A stretch of DNA of 64,000 bases from Akebia trifoliata (lineage: Eukaryota; Streptophyta; Magnoliopsida; Ranunculales; Lardizabalaceae), in NCBI GenBank assembly GCA_017979445.1, contig JADQWC010000432.1:62001-126000 (forward strand), written 5' to 3'. A model generated the notes under the pieces. That model was given only the letters and a program-made list of their open reading frames with translations, ran no database searches and was not told where the DNA came from. Shown here piece after piece: positions 35,532-47,465 of this stretch (its first letter is position 1; every line of letters begins with the position of its first letter). The translations under genes were made by a program, and so were the position numbers.

Positions 35532-35764
35532 GAGTCCTGATAATATAACTCGCCAGGTGGTATATTCAATTGACTCCTTACATGGACAAGGTTGGGAATT
35601 GTAGATCTGTATGTCTTGGGATACACTGTTCCATCGAAATATACTTTTTTTTTATGGGGAAGTGAAATCGTGTATCTTGAAATACATAAGTCTACAATTC
35701 TCGAACTTGTCATGTTAAGGAATCGATTGACCATGCCACGTGACAAGGCCTATTATTACGACTC
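35532..35764. mobile_element. MULE-type MITE, exact 9-bp duplication
   Basis: The 233-bp element starts GAGTCCTGATAAT and ends ATTATTACGACTC, inverted repeats of the family consensus GAGTCGTGATAATCTGACTT. The identical 9-mer TAATTGAAA flanks it (35523-35531 and 35765-35773), the duplication length of Mutator-like elements. Internal arms around 'gtagatctgtatgtcttggga' pair with each other, so it can fold almost completely. Confidence 0.92.
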
Positions 35765-35819
35765 TAATTGAAAAGATAGGTAAAAACATGAGTCCTAATT
35801 AATTGATTTGATCTTTTTC

Positions 35820-36000
35820 ATGAAGTTAGTTTATTATGGAGGCGTTCGGTGTATTTGGATGTTACACCACTAGATTAACTTCTTACTCTCTCTCTCTCTC
35901 TCTCTCACATATGTGCACTGAGTCACTCGTAATTTGCTTTATTCATGGGCCTCACCAAATTTTGGAATTTGGTTGAAGTATGGGAAGGACCCTAATTATT
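35820..36000 (-). promoter_or_regulatory. Orphan HMA-gene promoter/leader without a coding region
   Basis: 'Agtttattatggaggcg', (CT)n at about 35885-35907, 'atgtgcactgagtcac' and the 'cctcaccaa' region match the leader and core promoter of the 33.7-34.4 kb HMA gene. Where that gene has TATTTATA (a TATA box on the minus strand), this copy reads 'tttattcatg'. On its downstream side lie repeats and a MITE instead of exons. Confidence 0.55.
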
Positions 36001-38271
36001 TTTGTGGAACTTATGTTTGCTTGGCTCCTATATATGCTTTTTTGCTGAGTCTGATAAAGATTTATGTTTTTTTTTCACGTGATGAAAGAGGATATTCATT
36101 CAATATTTTTTTCCTGGAAAGGGAAGGTTAAATAAAATAGGTATTTGATTTTGAAGGGTCGTCATCCTTCATGCCATGGCCCATTGGCCCAACAAGAGAG
36201 ATATCTCGCTATTTCTAGATGTAAGAACGATTGAGATGGGTTGGGTCATCATATGCATCATTATTAATTCTTCGAACAATTCATGAATTATACACGGATT
36301 ATTTGATACATTTATTGATTTTTAATTGATTTAATCTAGCTAATACCAAGTCATCGAACATGACAAAATAAACTTCAAAATATAAATGATGAAATAGTAT
36401 TTGTCAAGTGTGAAATGGCAAGTAAGAATTAAATTCCTTGGTCCTGGACTGGTCCCTCATAATTAGTCACCATGCGCTGAAGACCTTTGACGATTGTTTT
36501 AATAAATAATAATAATAATCGGATAGTAGGGACCAAACTTAACTACCCTAATAAATTTTTTTTTTCTTTTTAAAAGTCTTCTTTAAGGTTATTTTATTGA
36601 TTGATTGCAATGTTGACTGGACAGATCCAACGTTCTTAAACTTACCAAATCCAAAATAATTATTAGGAATCAATGAATCATATATAATATGACGAGGCTT
36701 TCTAATTTTGAATTGTAATTTTAAGCATCATAATAAACTTTTGCATGTAATTGATTTTATGTAGCAAAGGCCTATCAAATATCGAGAAAATTTATAAAAT
36801 CGTTAAGTGGCAACCAAACACCTGGAAATTTATATATGTTGTAAGGATAACGAAGGGGTCACATAAGAGAATAATTGAGATGATAAGAGTGATTAGGTAT
36901 GTTTTTCAAGTCATCACTTTGAAATTCTATATGTCATTTTTGAATAAAATTAATATGTAAGATTTATGAGTGGTCAATATCAAGGAATAATTCTATTTCG
37001 TAAGGGGTGGGAATTGGAAAGACCCTGAGTCATATTTTAAAAAATGAAGATATAAAATAAAAATATAAGGTCCTCATGGGTATCTTTCCTTAAGTTATCT
37101 TGAGTTCTTGACTTGTCTAGACCTTAACTTTGTTTTGTCTAACTTAGTGGTAGCCAATATTGGGTTAGAAGAATCCAAGGGGTAATTAATATTGGGTTAG
37201 ACGAATCCAAGGGGTAATTTATAGTGGTAGCCAATATTGGGTAGAAGAATCCAAGGGGTAATTAATAGTACGATATGTCTGTTAAAGGTGTGAAAACTGT
37301 TAAATGTTTTTAGGCCCCAAATTGTTGATAAAATTACATATTATCGATAACATTTATAAATTTATTTATAGCATCCAATTTAGAAGCAGTTGATAGTTAG
37401 TTAAATGCTTGGGGACCATCATCTTTTGAGTGGTCTGGCTTTGTGTTTATCGGTAGAGATATAACAATTTGAAGATGATATGATATTTATTATTTTAAAA
37501 TGTATTTATTATTTTATCTTTTAATATGAAGAAGAAAGATCACAAAATGTATTTTATAAAAGGGTGTTGTTAACTTGTGCCCTAAGGATATATGTTAAGA
37601 TATATTAAATACACTTCCAAAATTTATTAAATGCTCATCTTTATTGAAAAAGGTAAGGTTATTTTTATTTTCTCATATTGAATATTTTTAATGTACATAA
37701 TAATTGCTTATGCATAACTGTTATAATTACTATCTATAAAAATGTCAATGAGATTTTTAATATTATAAAACATATCATTTTATCACAGTGCTCATAGAGG
37801 CTCCCTTGCGTACAACATCAAGTCTCAAAGAGTAGTTTCGTAAATAAGGGCTGCGGGCTCATGTGATTGGTGGATCCCAGATTTTTGTGAGCTAAAAAAT
37901 TTTCTTCCATAGGTATTAAAATACTCTCAAGTCTCTATCAATACATTGGTGGATAATTATAATTATTAACTGGTGGATCCAACTATATTATTGAATTGTG
38001 TGGCTCACTTAGCTTCTAATCCTCTTTGTTTGTGTATTTGTTAGATCCTAATTAAGAATAAGAGAGTCCACCATCGATCAGGATCTGAATGGATGGGCTT
38101 GGATGATTATATACATAGGGTCCTGTTCAGTGCCCTACTATTTGCCAAACAGTTTGACAAATATTTTCGGACCGTTTGATATAATGCGACCTGACGGACG
38201 CGACTAAATATCGATGCGATTTAACTTAAATAGTATAACTTATATATATTACAGCGACATCCCTTTAAAAT

Positions 38272-38541
38272 TCACATTTGACAGCATTGACTGGGTTTTA
38301 GATCTTCAACCACCATTGAATATGAGTAGTACGGATCTTGGTAGTAGTTTAGGATTTGTTCAACTGCTGGATTTTCATCTTTGCTCTTCTTTTTTTTCTT
38401 CCTTCACCTCTCCAACACTAATTATAATTGCATGTCCAACATTCTTCTTCAAACGTGACGTTAATTTAACGGAGTCCACTCCATCTCCAATTACTACCAG
38501 TTGATCTTTCTCCGCTCCATCCAACATTACCGAGTCCACAT
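38272..38541 (-). pseudogene. Orphan HMA-gene exon 3, frameshifted
   Basis: Nearly identical to exon 3 of the 44.3-48.2 kb gene, with the same acceptor (ACAG before ATGTGGACTC). It encodes LDGAEKDQLVVIGDGVDSVK and KKNVGHAIIISVGEVKEEK. A length change in the following A-run shifts the frame and brings TGA after KEEQR. The original frame beyond it would still reach QCCQM. No exons 1 and 2 are found upstream within the duplicated segment. I infer a pseudogene made when only the 3' half was duplicated. Confidence 0.85.
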
Positions 38542-38978
38542 CTGTGTATCAAAAACTTTCATCACAAATTAACTTTTTAACTGTGGTCAACGTATGCTAT
38601 ACATACATCTTAAGAAACAATTAGTTTTTTTTTTTTTTTTTTTATATATATATATATATTATTATTGGTTGAAATATCTGAAATGTGAGTGCTTTTAAAA
38701 GGGGTATGATCCCATGAATCTAACTTTGTGGGAATTGAAAGAGACCCCCCGTGTGATGCAATTTCATAGAACAGTAGATCATTTGCCTCATGATACATTT
38801 AAAAAAAAAAAGATGTATTGTGATTTTCATAATAAAGAAAGATGATATGAGATTTAACAAAATCCCATTAATTGACCAGTCGTATAAGACCTTCAATACA
38901 TGCGGGACCAATTGGTTGATTGGGGATTTGTAAAATCCTAGATTTCAATCCGAATCAATTTTCCTTGAGCAAAAAATT

Positions 38979-39615
38979 TAGGAGTATGTTTGATTGCACA
39001 TGGAAAATAGGGTGAAAAATTAATTTTGCATGGAAAATGATATTTTTCAAGTGTTTGATTTCACATGAAAATGAAAATTCATTTTTCACCCCAATTAAAA
39101 AATCCACAAAAACATGGATTTCACTTTCCCACCCATATGGGTGGGAAAATGAAATTCACCAATATTTTCCATCTCCAATTCTTTCCTACCATCACCATTA
39201 CATTAATCTCGTCGTTGCTGTCGTCACCATCACCGTCGCTGTTGTCACCATCACCGTCGTCATCGGCTCCGTCTCCGACCACCTTCTCTTTCTCTCTCTC
39301 TTCTTTTTCTTCTCCATCCCTCACCTCCTTCGCCACCACCACGTTTTCCCCCCATATTCCTCATTTACCATCGTCGCCGTCGCCACATCCTCCCCCCTCC
39401 CTTTTCCTCGTCATCTTCTTCTTCCTTTCCCCCTCCTCTCATCTTCTTCCTCCTTCTCCTCTTATTCTTTTTTCTTATATTTTTTCCATGATTTTCTCAA
39501 AGTAAAATCAAACAATAGAATTTGATTTTCCAACCCTACCTATTTTTCACAATTATTTTTCCATGAATTTCAAATACCATAGAAAGTGTCTTTCCATGCA
39601 ATCAAACATACCCTA
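38979..39615. mobile_element. MITE present in copy A only
   Basis: The ends GGAGTATGTTTGATTGCA and, inverted, GGGTATGTTTGATTGCATGG, with flanks TTA and TAA, recall PIF/Harbinger-type MITEs, though the 3-bp flanks are not identical. A second inverted pair lies inside (gtgtttgatttcacatg). The centre (about 39185-39470) is low-complexity 'accatcaccgtcg' and TC-rich sequence that gives long but meaningless open frames. Confidence 0.7.
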
Positions 39616-40407
39616 AGTTTTTCCTCCATAAAATATAGAAGGGTGAGTATTGTCGACAGATCTATATTAATTAATATTTTAAACTTACAAAAATATTTGC
39701 ACTTATTTATAAGTAAAGTGCTGATTTTCTAATTAGAAAGTCTTCACTCAATCAATACTTCGTTGATGTGACACAAATGCAAAATCATAGATCATTTTTT
39801 CTCAAGATACACAATTGCACATTCCCATAAAAGATGTGTAGTTGTGTATGTCGAGGAAAAAGATTTATGGTTCCGTGTCTGTGCCACATTAATCGAGTAT
39901 TGCCTAAGTGAAGATGTTCTAATTAGAAAATCATTATTCTTATAAATAATAATATAAAATAAATGAAGAATTTTATCTTTTACAATTCATTAATATTTTT
40001 TTTTTCACAAAGTTAACAATACTTTTTTCTCTCAAAAATCCTATCTTAAAAATGGAACTTTTCCAAAATCTTATAGTTTTGATCAAGTTTTAGTTGAACC
40101 ATTAATTACTCCCGATGGAAGAAATGAATGATTTTGCAAAAAATAGGTTTGGTTTTCCAGGAATTGAAATGAGTTTTATATAATATTTTGTTCAACCCAC
40201 TTGAACCACTATTTGATCTGGTTTTAGAAACAAAGGTATAATTGTGCATGGGTGTTTTGTATTTAGTTTGGGGATACAGAAATTATTTGTGTTTATAAAA
40301 ATATTTACGTAATCAAGTCGATAGGGTTTTCTAGTTGAGGAAAACAAATAGGGTTACCGCGAAAAAAAAAAAAGGTGTAAATAACAATTTTGTGAATTGA
40401 ATATAAA

Positions 40408-40548
40408 GATATTTATGCTATTACAGAAGTCTCAATTAGCTTTGCAAAATATCAAGCGTATCCACATTTTGCTGAATATTTTAGATGCCCTCTTATGTTT
40501 TCAAACTGAATACCTTGACCTGGGTCTACACAAGAAAACCAATCAAAA
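40408..40548. repeat. Dispersed repeat, copy 1 (second at 58195-58335)
   Basis: The run containing AAGTCTCAATTAGCTTTGCA and ATTTTAGATGCCCTCTTATG is almost identical at 58195-58335. Both copies share abrupt ends with unrelated flanks. No inverted termini or coding capacity were recognised. Confidence 0.8.
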
Positions 40549-40565
40549 AAATAGTCCAGATCGTA

Positions 40566-40743
40566 TGCACCTAGGGTGGACGATTGAAACCCTCCTCCCA
40601 TACCTCAATACTTACCACATAAGTCACAATCCAAAGAAATTTTCAAAAAGAGCGATTTAGACATTAATTTTTTGATTTGTGACTTAAGTAGTATGTGTTG
40701 AGGTGTGGGAAGAGGGTTTCCAATCCTTCACCTTGGGTGCATA
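40566..40743. mobile_element. TA-flanked MITE, copy 2 of 2
   Basis: Same element as 32672-32852 (TGCACCTAGGGTGGACGATT at the start). Shared flanking sequence to about 40870 (caaagtcgattctttcccc, cacttattatcct-type phrases) suggests either a longer element or co-duplicated host sequence. Confidence 0.78.
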
Positions 40744-41163
40744 TAAAAAAAATAAGTGCCACAAAGTCGATTCTTTCCCCCATGTTTTTCCACTATTTCC
40801 TGTATGTTATCTTAAAACACTATTTTTCTTAATACACGTGTCATGGTGCCATTGATTCAGCACCTTAGCATTATTTTTCCTTAACAAGAGTCTTTATTCG
40901 TCAACCCATGGTCTCCCACAATTTTCTCTTCGCCTAATCAATCACTCTGATTCATTCAGCGGTGTAACTACATGGAGACCAATGGACAACGTAGCCCCCA
41001 CAATTTTTCTTTTAAATACTATATATATATATATATATATATATACTACATGAGTCTTAATTAATTGATTTGATCTTTTTCATGTAGTTAATCTATTATG
41101 GAAGGATTAGGTCTCTCTCTCTCTCTCTATTATGGAGGGGTCCGGTGTCTTTTAGGTTGTTAC

Positions 41164-41202
<39 letters not shown>

Positions 41203-42536
41203 GTGCACCGAGTCACACGTTATTTGATTTATGGAAATTTGATTAGAAATATGGGAAGGACTTGTGGAATTTATTTTTGGTTGGCCCCTCTGATAAAGAC
41301 TATATATGTTATTTTTTGCTGTCTGATGTCTTTCCTTCACGTGATAAAAGAAGATATTCATTCAACATATGTTTTTTTGTGGAAAGGAAAGATTAAATAA
41401 AGTTGGTATTTGAATTTGAAGGGTCGTCATACTTCATGCCATGGCCCAATGGCCCAACTAGAGAGATATCTCACTATTTCTAGACGTAAGAACGATTGAG
41501 TGGGTTGGTTCATCATATGCATCATTAGTAATTCTTCAAACAATTCATGAATTATACATGCATTATTTGACACATTCATTGATTTTTTTTTCTTCTTCTA
41601 ATTATTTATGATTTATTAATTAAATTAAAAAACTTTGTCAAAAGATAGGTAAAAACGTGAGTCCTAATTTAACTGACTCAGTTTCCAGAATTTAATTGAT
41701 TTTATCTAAGCCAATAGCAAGTCATCTAACAAGACAAAATAAACTTCAAAATATATAAATGATGAAATAGTATTTGTCAAGTGTGAAACGGCAAGTATTC
41801 AAAGTCACCACGCGCCGAAGACCTGTGACGGTTGGATGTTGAAGCCATACATCAACGACCCACACTTTTTTTTCTTCGTGAAGTCTTCTTTAAAGTTATT
41901 TTATTTGTTAATTGCAATGTTGACAGGACAGATCCATCGTTTAATAATTTATTTTAGACATCTTAAACTTATCAAATCCAAAATAATTTTTAGGAATCAA
42001 TGAATCATATATAATATAATGAGGCTTTCAAAATTTGTGTTGTAATTTTAAGCATCATATAATTAATAAACTTCAGCAAGTAATTGATTTTATGTAGCAA
42101 AGGCTTATCAAATATCGAGAAAATTTATAGAATTTGTTAAGTGGTTAGATATACTTCTCAAGTTATAACTTTGAATTTTTATGTCATTTTCAAATAAAAT
42201 TGACATGCATTCGTAAGGGATGGGAACACCCTGAGTCATTACAAAAAATAAAAATATACAGCCCTCATGGCTATCTTTCCTTAAGGCATCTTGAATTCTT
42301 GACTTGTCTCATTTGCCATATTTTCCAAGGGGATCTTAACTTAGACAATATTGGGTTATAAGAAATCCAAGGGGTAATTATTAGTGGTACGACATTGCTG
42401 TTAAGGATGTTGATGGTCTTCAAAGACTGTTTAATATTGTTAGGCCCTCAAATTGTTGATAAAATTACATATTCTCGATAATATTTATATTTTTATTTAT
42501 AGCATCCAATTAAGAAGCAGTTGGTAGTTACATTTA

Positions 42537-42717
42537 GGAAATTGTTGGAATGACACAAGGTATTTATTGCGATTCCCACAAGTTTGACGTAGGATGTGCA
42601 CATAATCATAAATGTGTTTCCTTGTAGTACAAGAAAAAATTATCTACGGTCATGTATGCATCTCCACGTTAGAATTGTGAGAATCACAGTAAATCCTGTG
42701 TCACCCCAGCACTACTC
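42537..42717. mobile_element. MITE with 9-bp duplication and a paralogous empty site
   Basis: The 181-bp element lies between identical 9-mers TTACATTTA (42528-42536 and 42718-42726). Copy A has no insertion here and reads 'gttagttaaatgcttgg' at about 37400. The arms ('tgacacaaggtatttat' and, inverted, 'tgacacaggatttact') form an imperfect hairpin. The 9-bp duplication suggests a Mutator-like source. Confidence 0.88.
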
Positions 42718-43504
42718 TTACATTTATGCTTGGTGAGCCATCATCTTTTGAGTGGGTCTCGCTTAATGTTTATTAGTAGAGATAAAACAATTTGAAGGAG
42801 AGATGGTATTTATTATACTTTGAAATGCATTTATCGTTTTATCTTTTAATATAAAGAAGAAGGATATTTGAACATTCAAAAAAATGTATTTTATAAAAGG
42901 ATGCTGTTAATTTGTGCCCTGAGGATATATGTCAAGATATAGGAAATACACCTCCAAAATTTACTAAATGCTCATCTTTATTGAAAAAAGGCAAGGCTAT
43001 TTTTGTTTTCTCATATTGAATATTTTTAATGTACGTAATAATTGCTTATGCATAACTGCTATAATTATTATAAAAAAATGTCAATGAGATTTTTAATATT
43101 ACAAAATGTATCATTTTATAAGAAGTGTTTTTTTTTCTCACAGAATTTTTGTCACAATGTTCACAAACTCTCCCGTGCGTACAACGTCAAGTCTGAAAGA
43201 GTAATTTTGTAAATTAGGGATGTGGGCTCATGTGATTGGTGGATATCAGATTTTTGTGTACCAAAAAATTTCTTCCATAAGTATTAAAATACTCTCAAGT
43301 CTCAATAAATGTATTGGTGCATAATTCAAGGCCATACTTGTTCAGCTTATGGGTGCGCTTGTGGATCCAACTATATTATTGAATTGGATGGCTCACTTAG
43401 TTTCTAATCCTCTTTGTTTGTGTATTTGTTAGATCCTAATTAAGAATAAGAGAGCCCAACATCTGATCAGGATCTGAACGGACGGGATTGGATGACTCTA
43501 TATA

Positions 43505-43735
43505 TATATAGATGATCTCTTCAACTAAAGTGATTTACAAAAATTGGATGATCCACAATTCTTCAACTTGTAAACTTGGGTTAGAAATTTCAAAATGAGC
43601 TGATTTTTGGTGAGGATGATCTCTTCACCGTAGAGATCATCCTCACAAAAAATCAGCCTATTCCAAAACTTGTAACCCCATCAAAAGTACTTTACAAAAA
43701 ATGTATGGCACCATGTGTATATATATATATATATA
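43505..43735 (+). mobile_element. Truncated hairpin MITE
   Basis: It starts inside the element ('gatgatctcttcaac'), runs through the spacer and one hairpin pair, and ends near a (TA)n run at 43718. The same truncated form recurs at 59746-59975, so it was truncated before that copy was made. Confidence 0.7.
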
Positions 43736-43738
43736 TAT

Positions 43739-43959
43739 GGGTCTCATTCCCTACCCTAAGCTTTACTCTACATTTTAACAAATGTGTTTTGTCCTACATG
43801 GGTTAGAAGTTTTGGAATGAACTGATTTTTTGTGAGGATGATCTTCTAATCATAGAGATCATCCTCACTAAAAATCAGTTCATTCCAAAACTTCTAGTCC
43901 ATGTAGGACAAAACACGTTCGTTAAAGTGTAGGGTAAAGCTTAGGGTGTTGAACATTTC

Positions 43960-43961
<2 letters not shown>
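43739..43961 (+). mobile_element. Hairpin MITE, one-hairpin form
   Basis: It starts GGGTCTCATTCCC and ends GAACATTTCCC, between (TA)n runs. It has only one inner hairpin, so it looks like an internal deletion of the 381-bp form at 61176-61556, with which it shares its ends. Confidence 0.85.
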
Positions 43962-43995
<34 letters not shown>

Positions 43996-44260
43996 AAATG
44001 ACATACGATGAATTAGATTTGGTGGGCATCCCTCATTTGAATTACGATTGTTAGAAATCAAAACTATCTATAAGTAAAAGCTCAACATCCATTCATTTTA
44101 AATTTATATCAATTACAAAGAGATTTATAGGTATAAAGACCACTAAAACGGTTCTAATCCAATTTTAACTCATTAAAAGTACCCTGCTATTAAATTAAAC
44201 TCAACTACCTTAACTCAGTAACTCACCATCCCCTGATAGAATTTAACTCTTTAAATAAAT

Positions 44261-46145
44261 TCACATTTGACAGCATTGACTGGGTTTTGGATCTTCAACC
44301 ACCACTGAACATGGGTAGTATGGATCCTGGTAGTAGTTTAGGATTTGTTCAACCGCTGGATTTTCATCTTTGATCTTCGGATTTTCATCTTTGATCTTCG
44401 GTTTTTCTTCCTTCACCTCTCCAACACTAATTATAGTTGCATGTCCAACATTCTTCTTCAAACGTGACGTTAATTTAACGGAGTCCACTCCATCTCCAAT
44501 TACTACCAGTTGATCTTTCTCCGCTCCATCCAACATTATTGAGTCCACATCTGTGTATCAAAAACTTTCATCACAAATTAACTTTTTAACTGTTGTCAAC
44601 GTATACTATACGTACATCTTAAGAAACAATTAGTTTTTTATTTTATTTTATTTATATATATTATTATTGGCTGAAACATCTGAAATATGTGTGCTTTTAA
44701 AGGGGTAATGATCCCATGAATCTAACTTTGTGGGAATTCCACGATGCAATTTCATAGAACAGTAGATCATTTGCCTCGGGATGCATTTGAAAAAGAATTT
44801 TCTAATGCATCCCGAGGCAAATGATCTACGATTTGGTTATGTGATGGGATGGTTTATGTTTATTCCAGGTTGATAACGATTATAAAAGTCAAGTTGATTT
44901 TTCAGATTGTGATTTTGTAGACTTCGATTCCAAGTCAAGCATTGTTCAGTGAGTTTAGTTTCATTTGGACAGCCCACCAATCAAGTTGATCAGAGACATC
45001 TTGTGTGATCAATTCATATCTTGAATAAGACAAACTGAGGTATACGACAACCACCTAGCTGGCATGGTCATGGACCTTGCGGTCTGTACCCAATTCCATT
45101 AATGTCTAGGTCGAAAACTTCCACAAGTGTATATTTGTCTAAAATTATATTGACTTAGTGAAGACTTTCCAATTAGAAAATCGTTATTCTTATAAATAAT
45201 AGTACAAAATAAATGAAGAATTTTATCTTTTACAATTCATTAATAATATTTTTTCACAAAGTTAACAATACTTTTTTTTCTCAAAAATCCTATCTTAAAA
45301 ATGGAACCTTTCCAAAATCTTATAATTTTGATCAAGTTTTTAGTTGAACCATTAATTACTCCCGATAAAAGAAAAGAATGACTTTGCAAAAAAATAAGTT
45401 TGGTTTTCCAAGAATTGATATGAGTTTTATATAACATTTTATTCAACCCACTTGAATCATTATTTGATCTAGTTTTAGAAACAAAGGTATAATTGTGCAT
45501 GGGTGTATTGTATCTAGTTTGGGGACACTGAGAAATTATTTGAGTTTATAAAAATATTTACGTAATCAAGTCAATAGGGTTTTCTAATTGACAAAAACAA
45601 ATAGGATTGCCGATCAAAAAGGGGGGGAAAAGGTGTAAATAACCATTTCGTGAGTTGAACAAGAAAAAATTTCGATTTCAGCTCTTTGTTAATTTTAATT
45701 CTCAAAAATACAGAGTGTGAGATCGTAGACTTTTCAAATGACAATCTCACAGGTATTTTTTTTCCAAAGTGACAATCTCGCTAGTTATAAAAGTACCAAT
45801 CTTGCAAGTTTACTACTTTTAGAGAGATTAACATTATAAAAACCAATGAAATTGTCACTTTGGAAAAAATATCTATGAGATTGTCACTTTAAAAATCATC
45901 TTGCACTTCACGTTTTGGGAATTAAAATGAATACAGATTCGAAATCAGAATTTCGTCAAAAGTGGATCATCTTTTGATAAATTTCTCAACCAAATATATT
46001 TGAGGGGGAGGGAGATGGAGTTGCTTGTTATTGGGAAGAAGATTGATTGCCTCCAAGGACGTAACTTGATTAATTTCTTCTCATTTTACATTTTGTGTTT
46101 GTTATTTCTTTTATATTTTTAAATATATGTAAGTAAGAACTAAAA

Positions 46146-46206
<61 letters not shown>

Positions 46207-47394
46207 CGGTTCAAGGCCATATGAGAAAACATATGAAAAAACTTTCGTTTTTCAAAATAAGAGTTAGAGGTTTTGGATTGAGCTGATTTTTTGCAAGGAT
46301 GGTCACTATGATGAAAAGATCATCCTCACAAAAAATCAGCTCAATCAGAAACTTCTAAATCCATCAAAAGTGATTTACAAATTAGTAATAAAATTGGTAA
46401 AAAAATCGATAGTCAACATTCTAAATCACTTTTAATGGGGTTAGAAGTTTCAGATTGGCTGATTTTTTTTTTTTTTTTGGATGATCTTCCCATCATAGAG
46501 ATCATCCTCACAAAAAATCAGCTCAATCCAAAATTTCTAACCCATATTTTAAAATTTTATTAAAAACGAAAGTTTTTACATATGTTTTCTCATATGGCCC
46601 TTGAACCTGACCCATATATATATATGGGTCCCGTTCGCCACCCTTAGTTTTACCACACACTTTAACAAACGTGTTTTGTCTTACATGGGTTAGAAGTTTC
46701 GGAATGAGCTGATTTTTGTGAGGATGATCTCTATGGTGAGGAGATCATCCTCACCAAAATCAGCTCATTCCAAAACTTCTAACCCCATCAAAATTGATTT
46801 ACAAAAAATGGACGGTCCACGATTTTTCAACGTGTAAACATGGGGCTAAACATTTCGGAATGGGCTGATTTTTGGGGAGGATGATCTTCTAATCATAGAT
46901 CATCCTCACCAAAAATCGGCTCATTTCCAAAAACTACTAACCCATGTAGGACAAAAAACGTTTGTTAAAGTGTGTGGTAAAACTTAGGGTGCTGAACATT
47001 TCCCCTATATATATATAGGGAAATGTTCAGCACCCTAAGTTTTACCACACACTTTAACAAACGTTTTTTGTCCTACATGGGTTAGAAGTTTTGGAATGAG
47101 CCGATTTTTTGGTGAGGATGATCTCTATGATTAGAAGATCATCCTCCCCAAAAATCAGCCCATTCCGAAATGTTTAGCCCCATGTTTACACGTTGAAAAA
47201 TCGTGGACCGTCCATTTTTGTAAATCAATTTTGATGGGGTTAGAAGTTTTGAATGAGCTGATTTTGGTGAGGATGATCTCCTCACCATAGAGATCATCCT
47301 CACCAAAAATCAGCTCATTCCGAAACTTCTAACCCATGTAAGACAAAACGCGTTTGTTAAAGTGTGTGGTAAAACTAAGGGTGGCGAACGGGAC

Positions 47395-47465
<71 letters not shown>

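Larger units (their letters stand above)
35787..40400. repeat. Segmental duplication, copy A (~4.6 kb)
   Basis: Collinear with 41045-45655 throughout: 'gatttgatctttttcatg' near the left end, the HMA promoter-like piece, 'gcatccaatttagaagcagttg', 'tgattggtggat', the orphan HMA exon 3, and 'gtgcatgggtgt' to 'ggtgtaaataac' at the right end. Differences include a 640-bp MITE present only here (about 38979-39615) and MITEs present only in copy B. Confidence 0.88.
41045..45655. repeat. Segmental duplication, copy B (~4.6 kb)
   Basis: Partner of copy A at 35787-40400. It carries the second orphan promoter-like piece (about 41086-41250, also without a TATA box), exon 3 of the intact HMA gene (44261-44550), extra MITEs at 42537 and 43739, and a snap-back at 44762. 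A piece of it (about 43115-43735) is found again at 59342-59975. Confidence 0.88.

Noticed and set aside
39037..39525. Overlapping open frames of 146-162 codons rich in Ser, Pro and Phe.
   Set aside because: They arise from TC- and ACC-rich low-complexity sequence inside a MITE; all frames are open for the same reason and none has a family signature.
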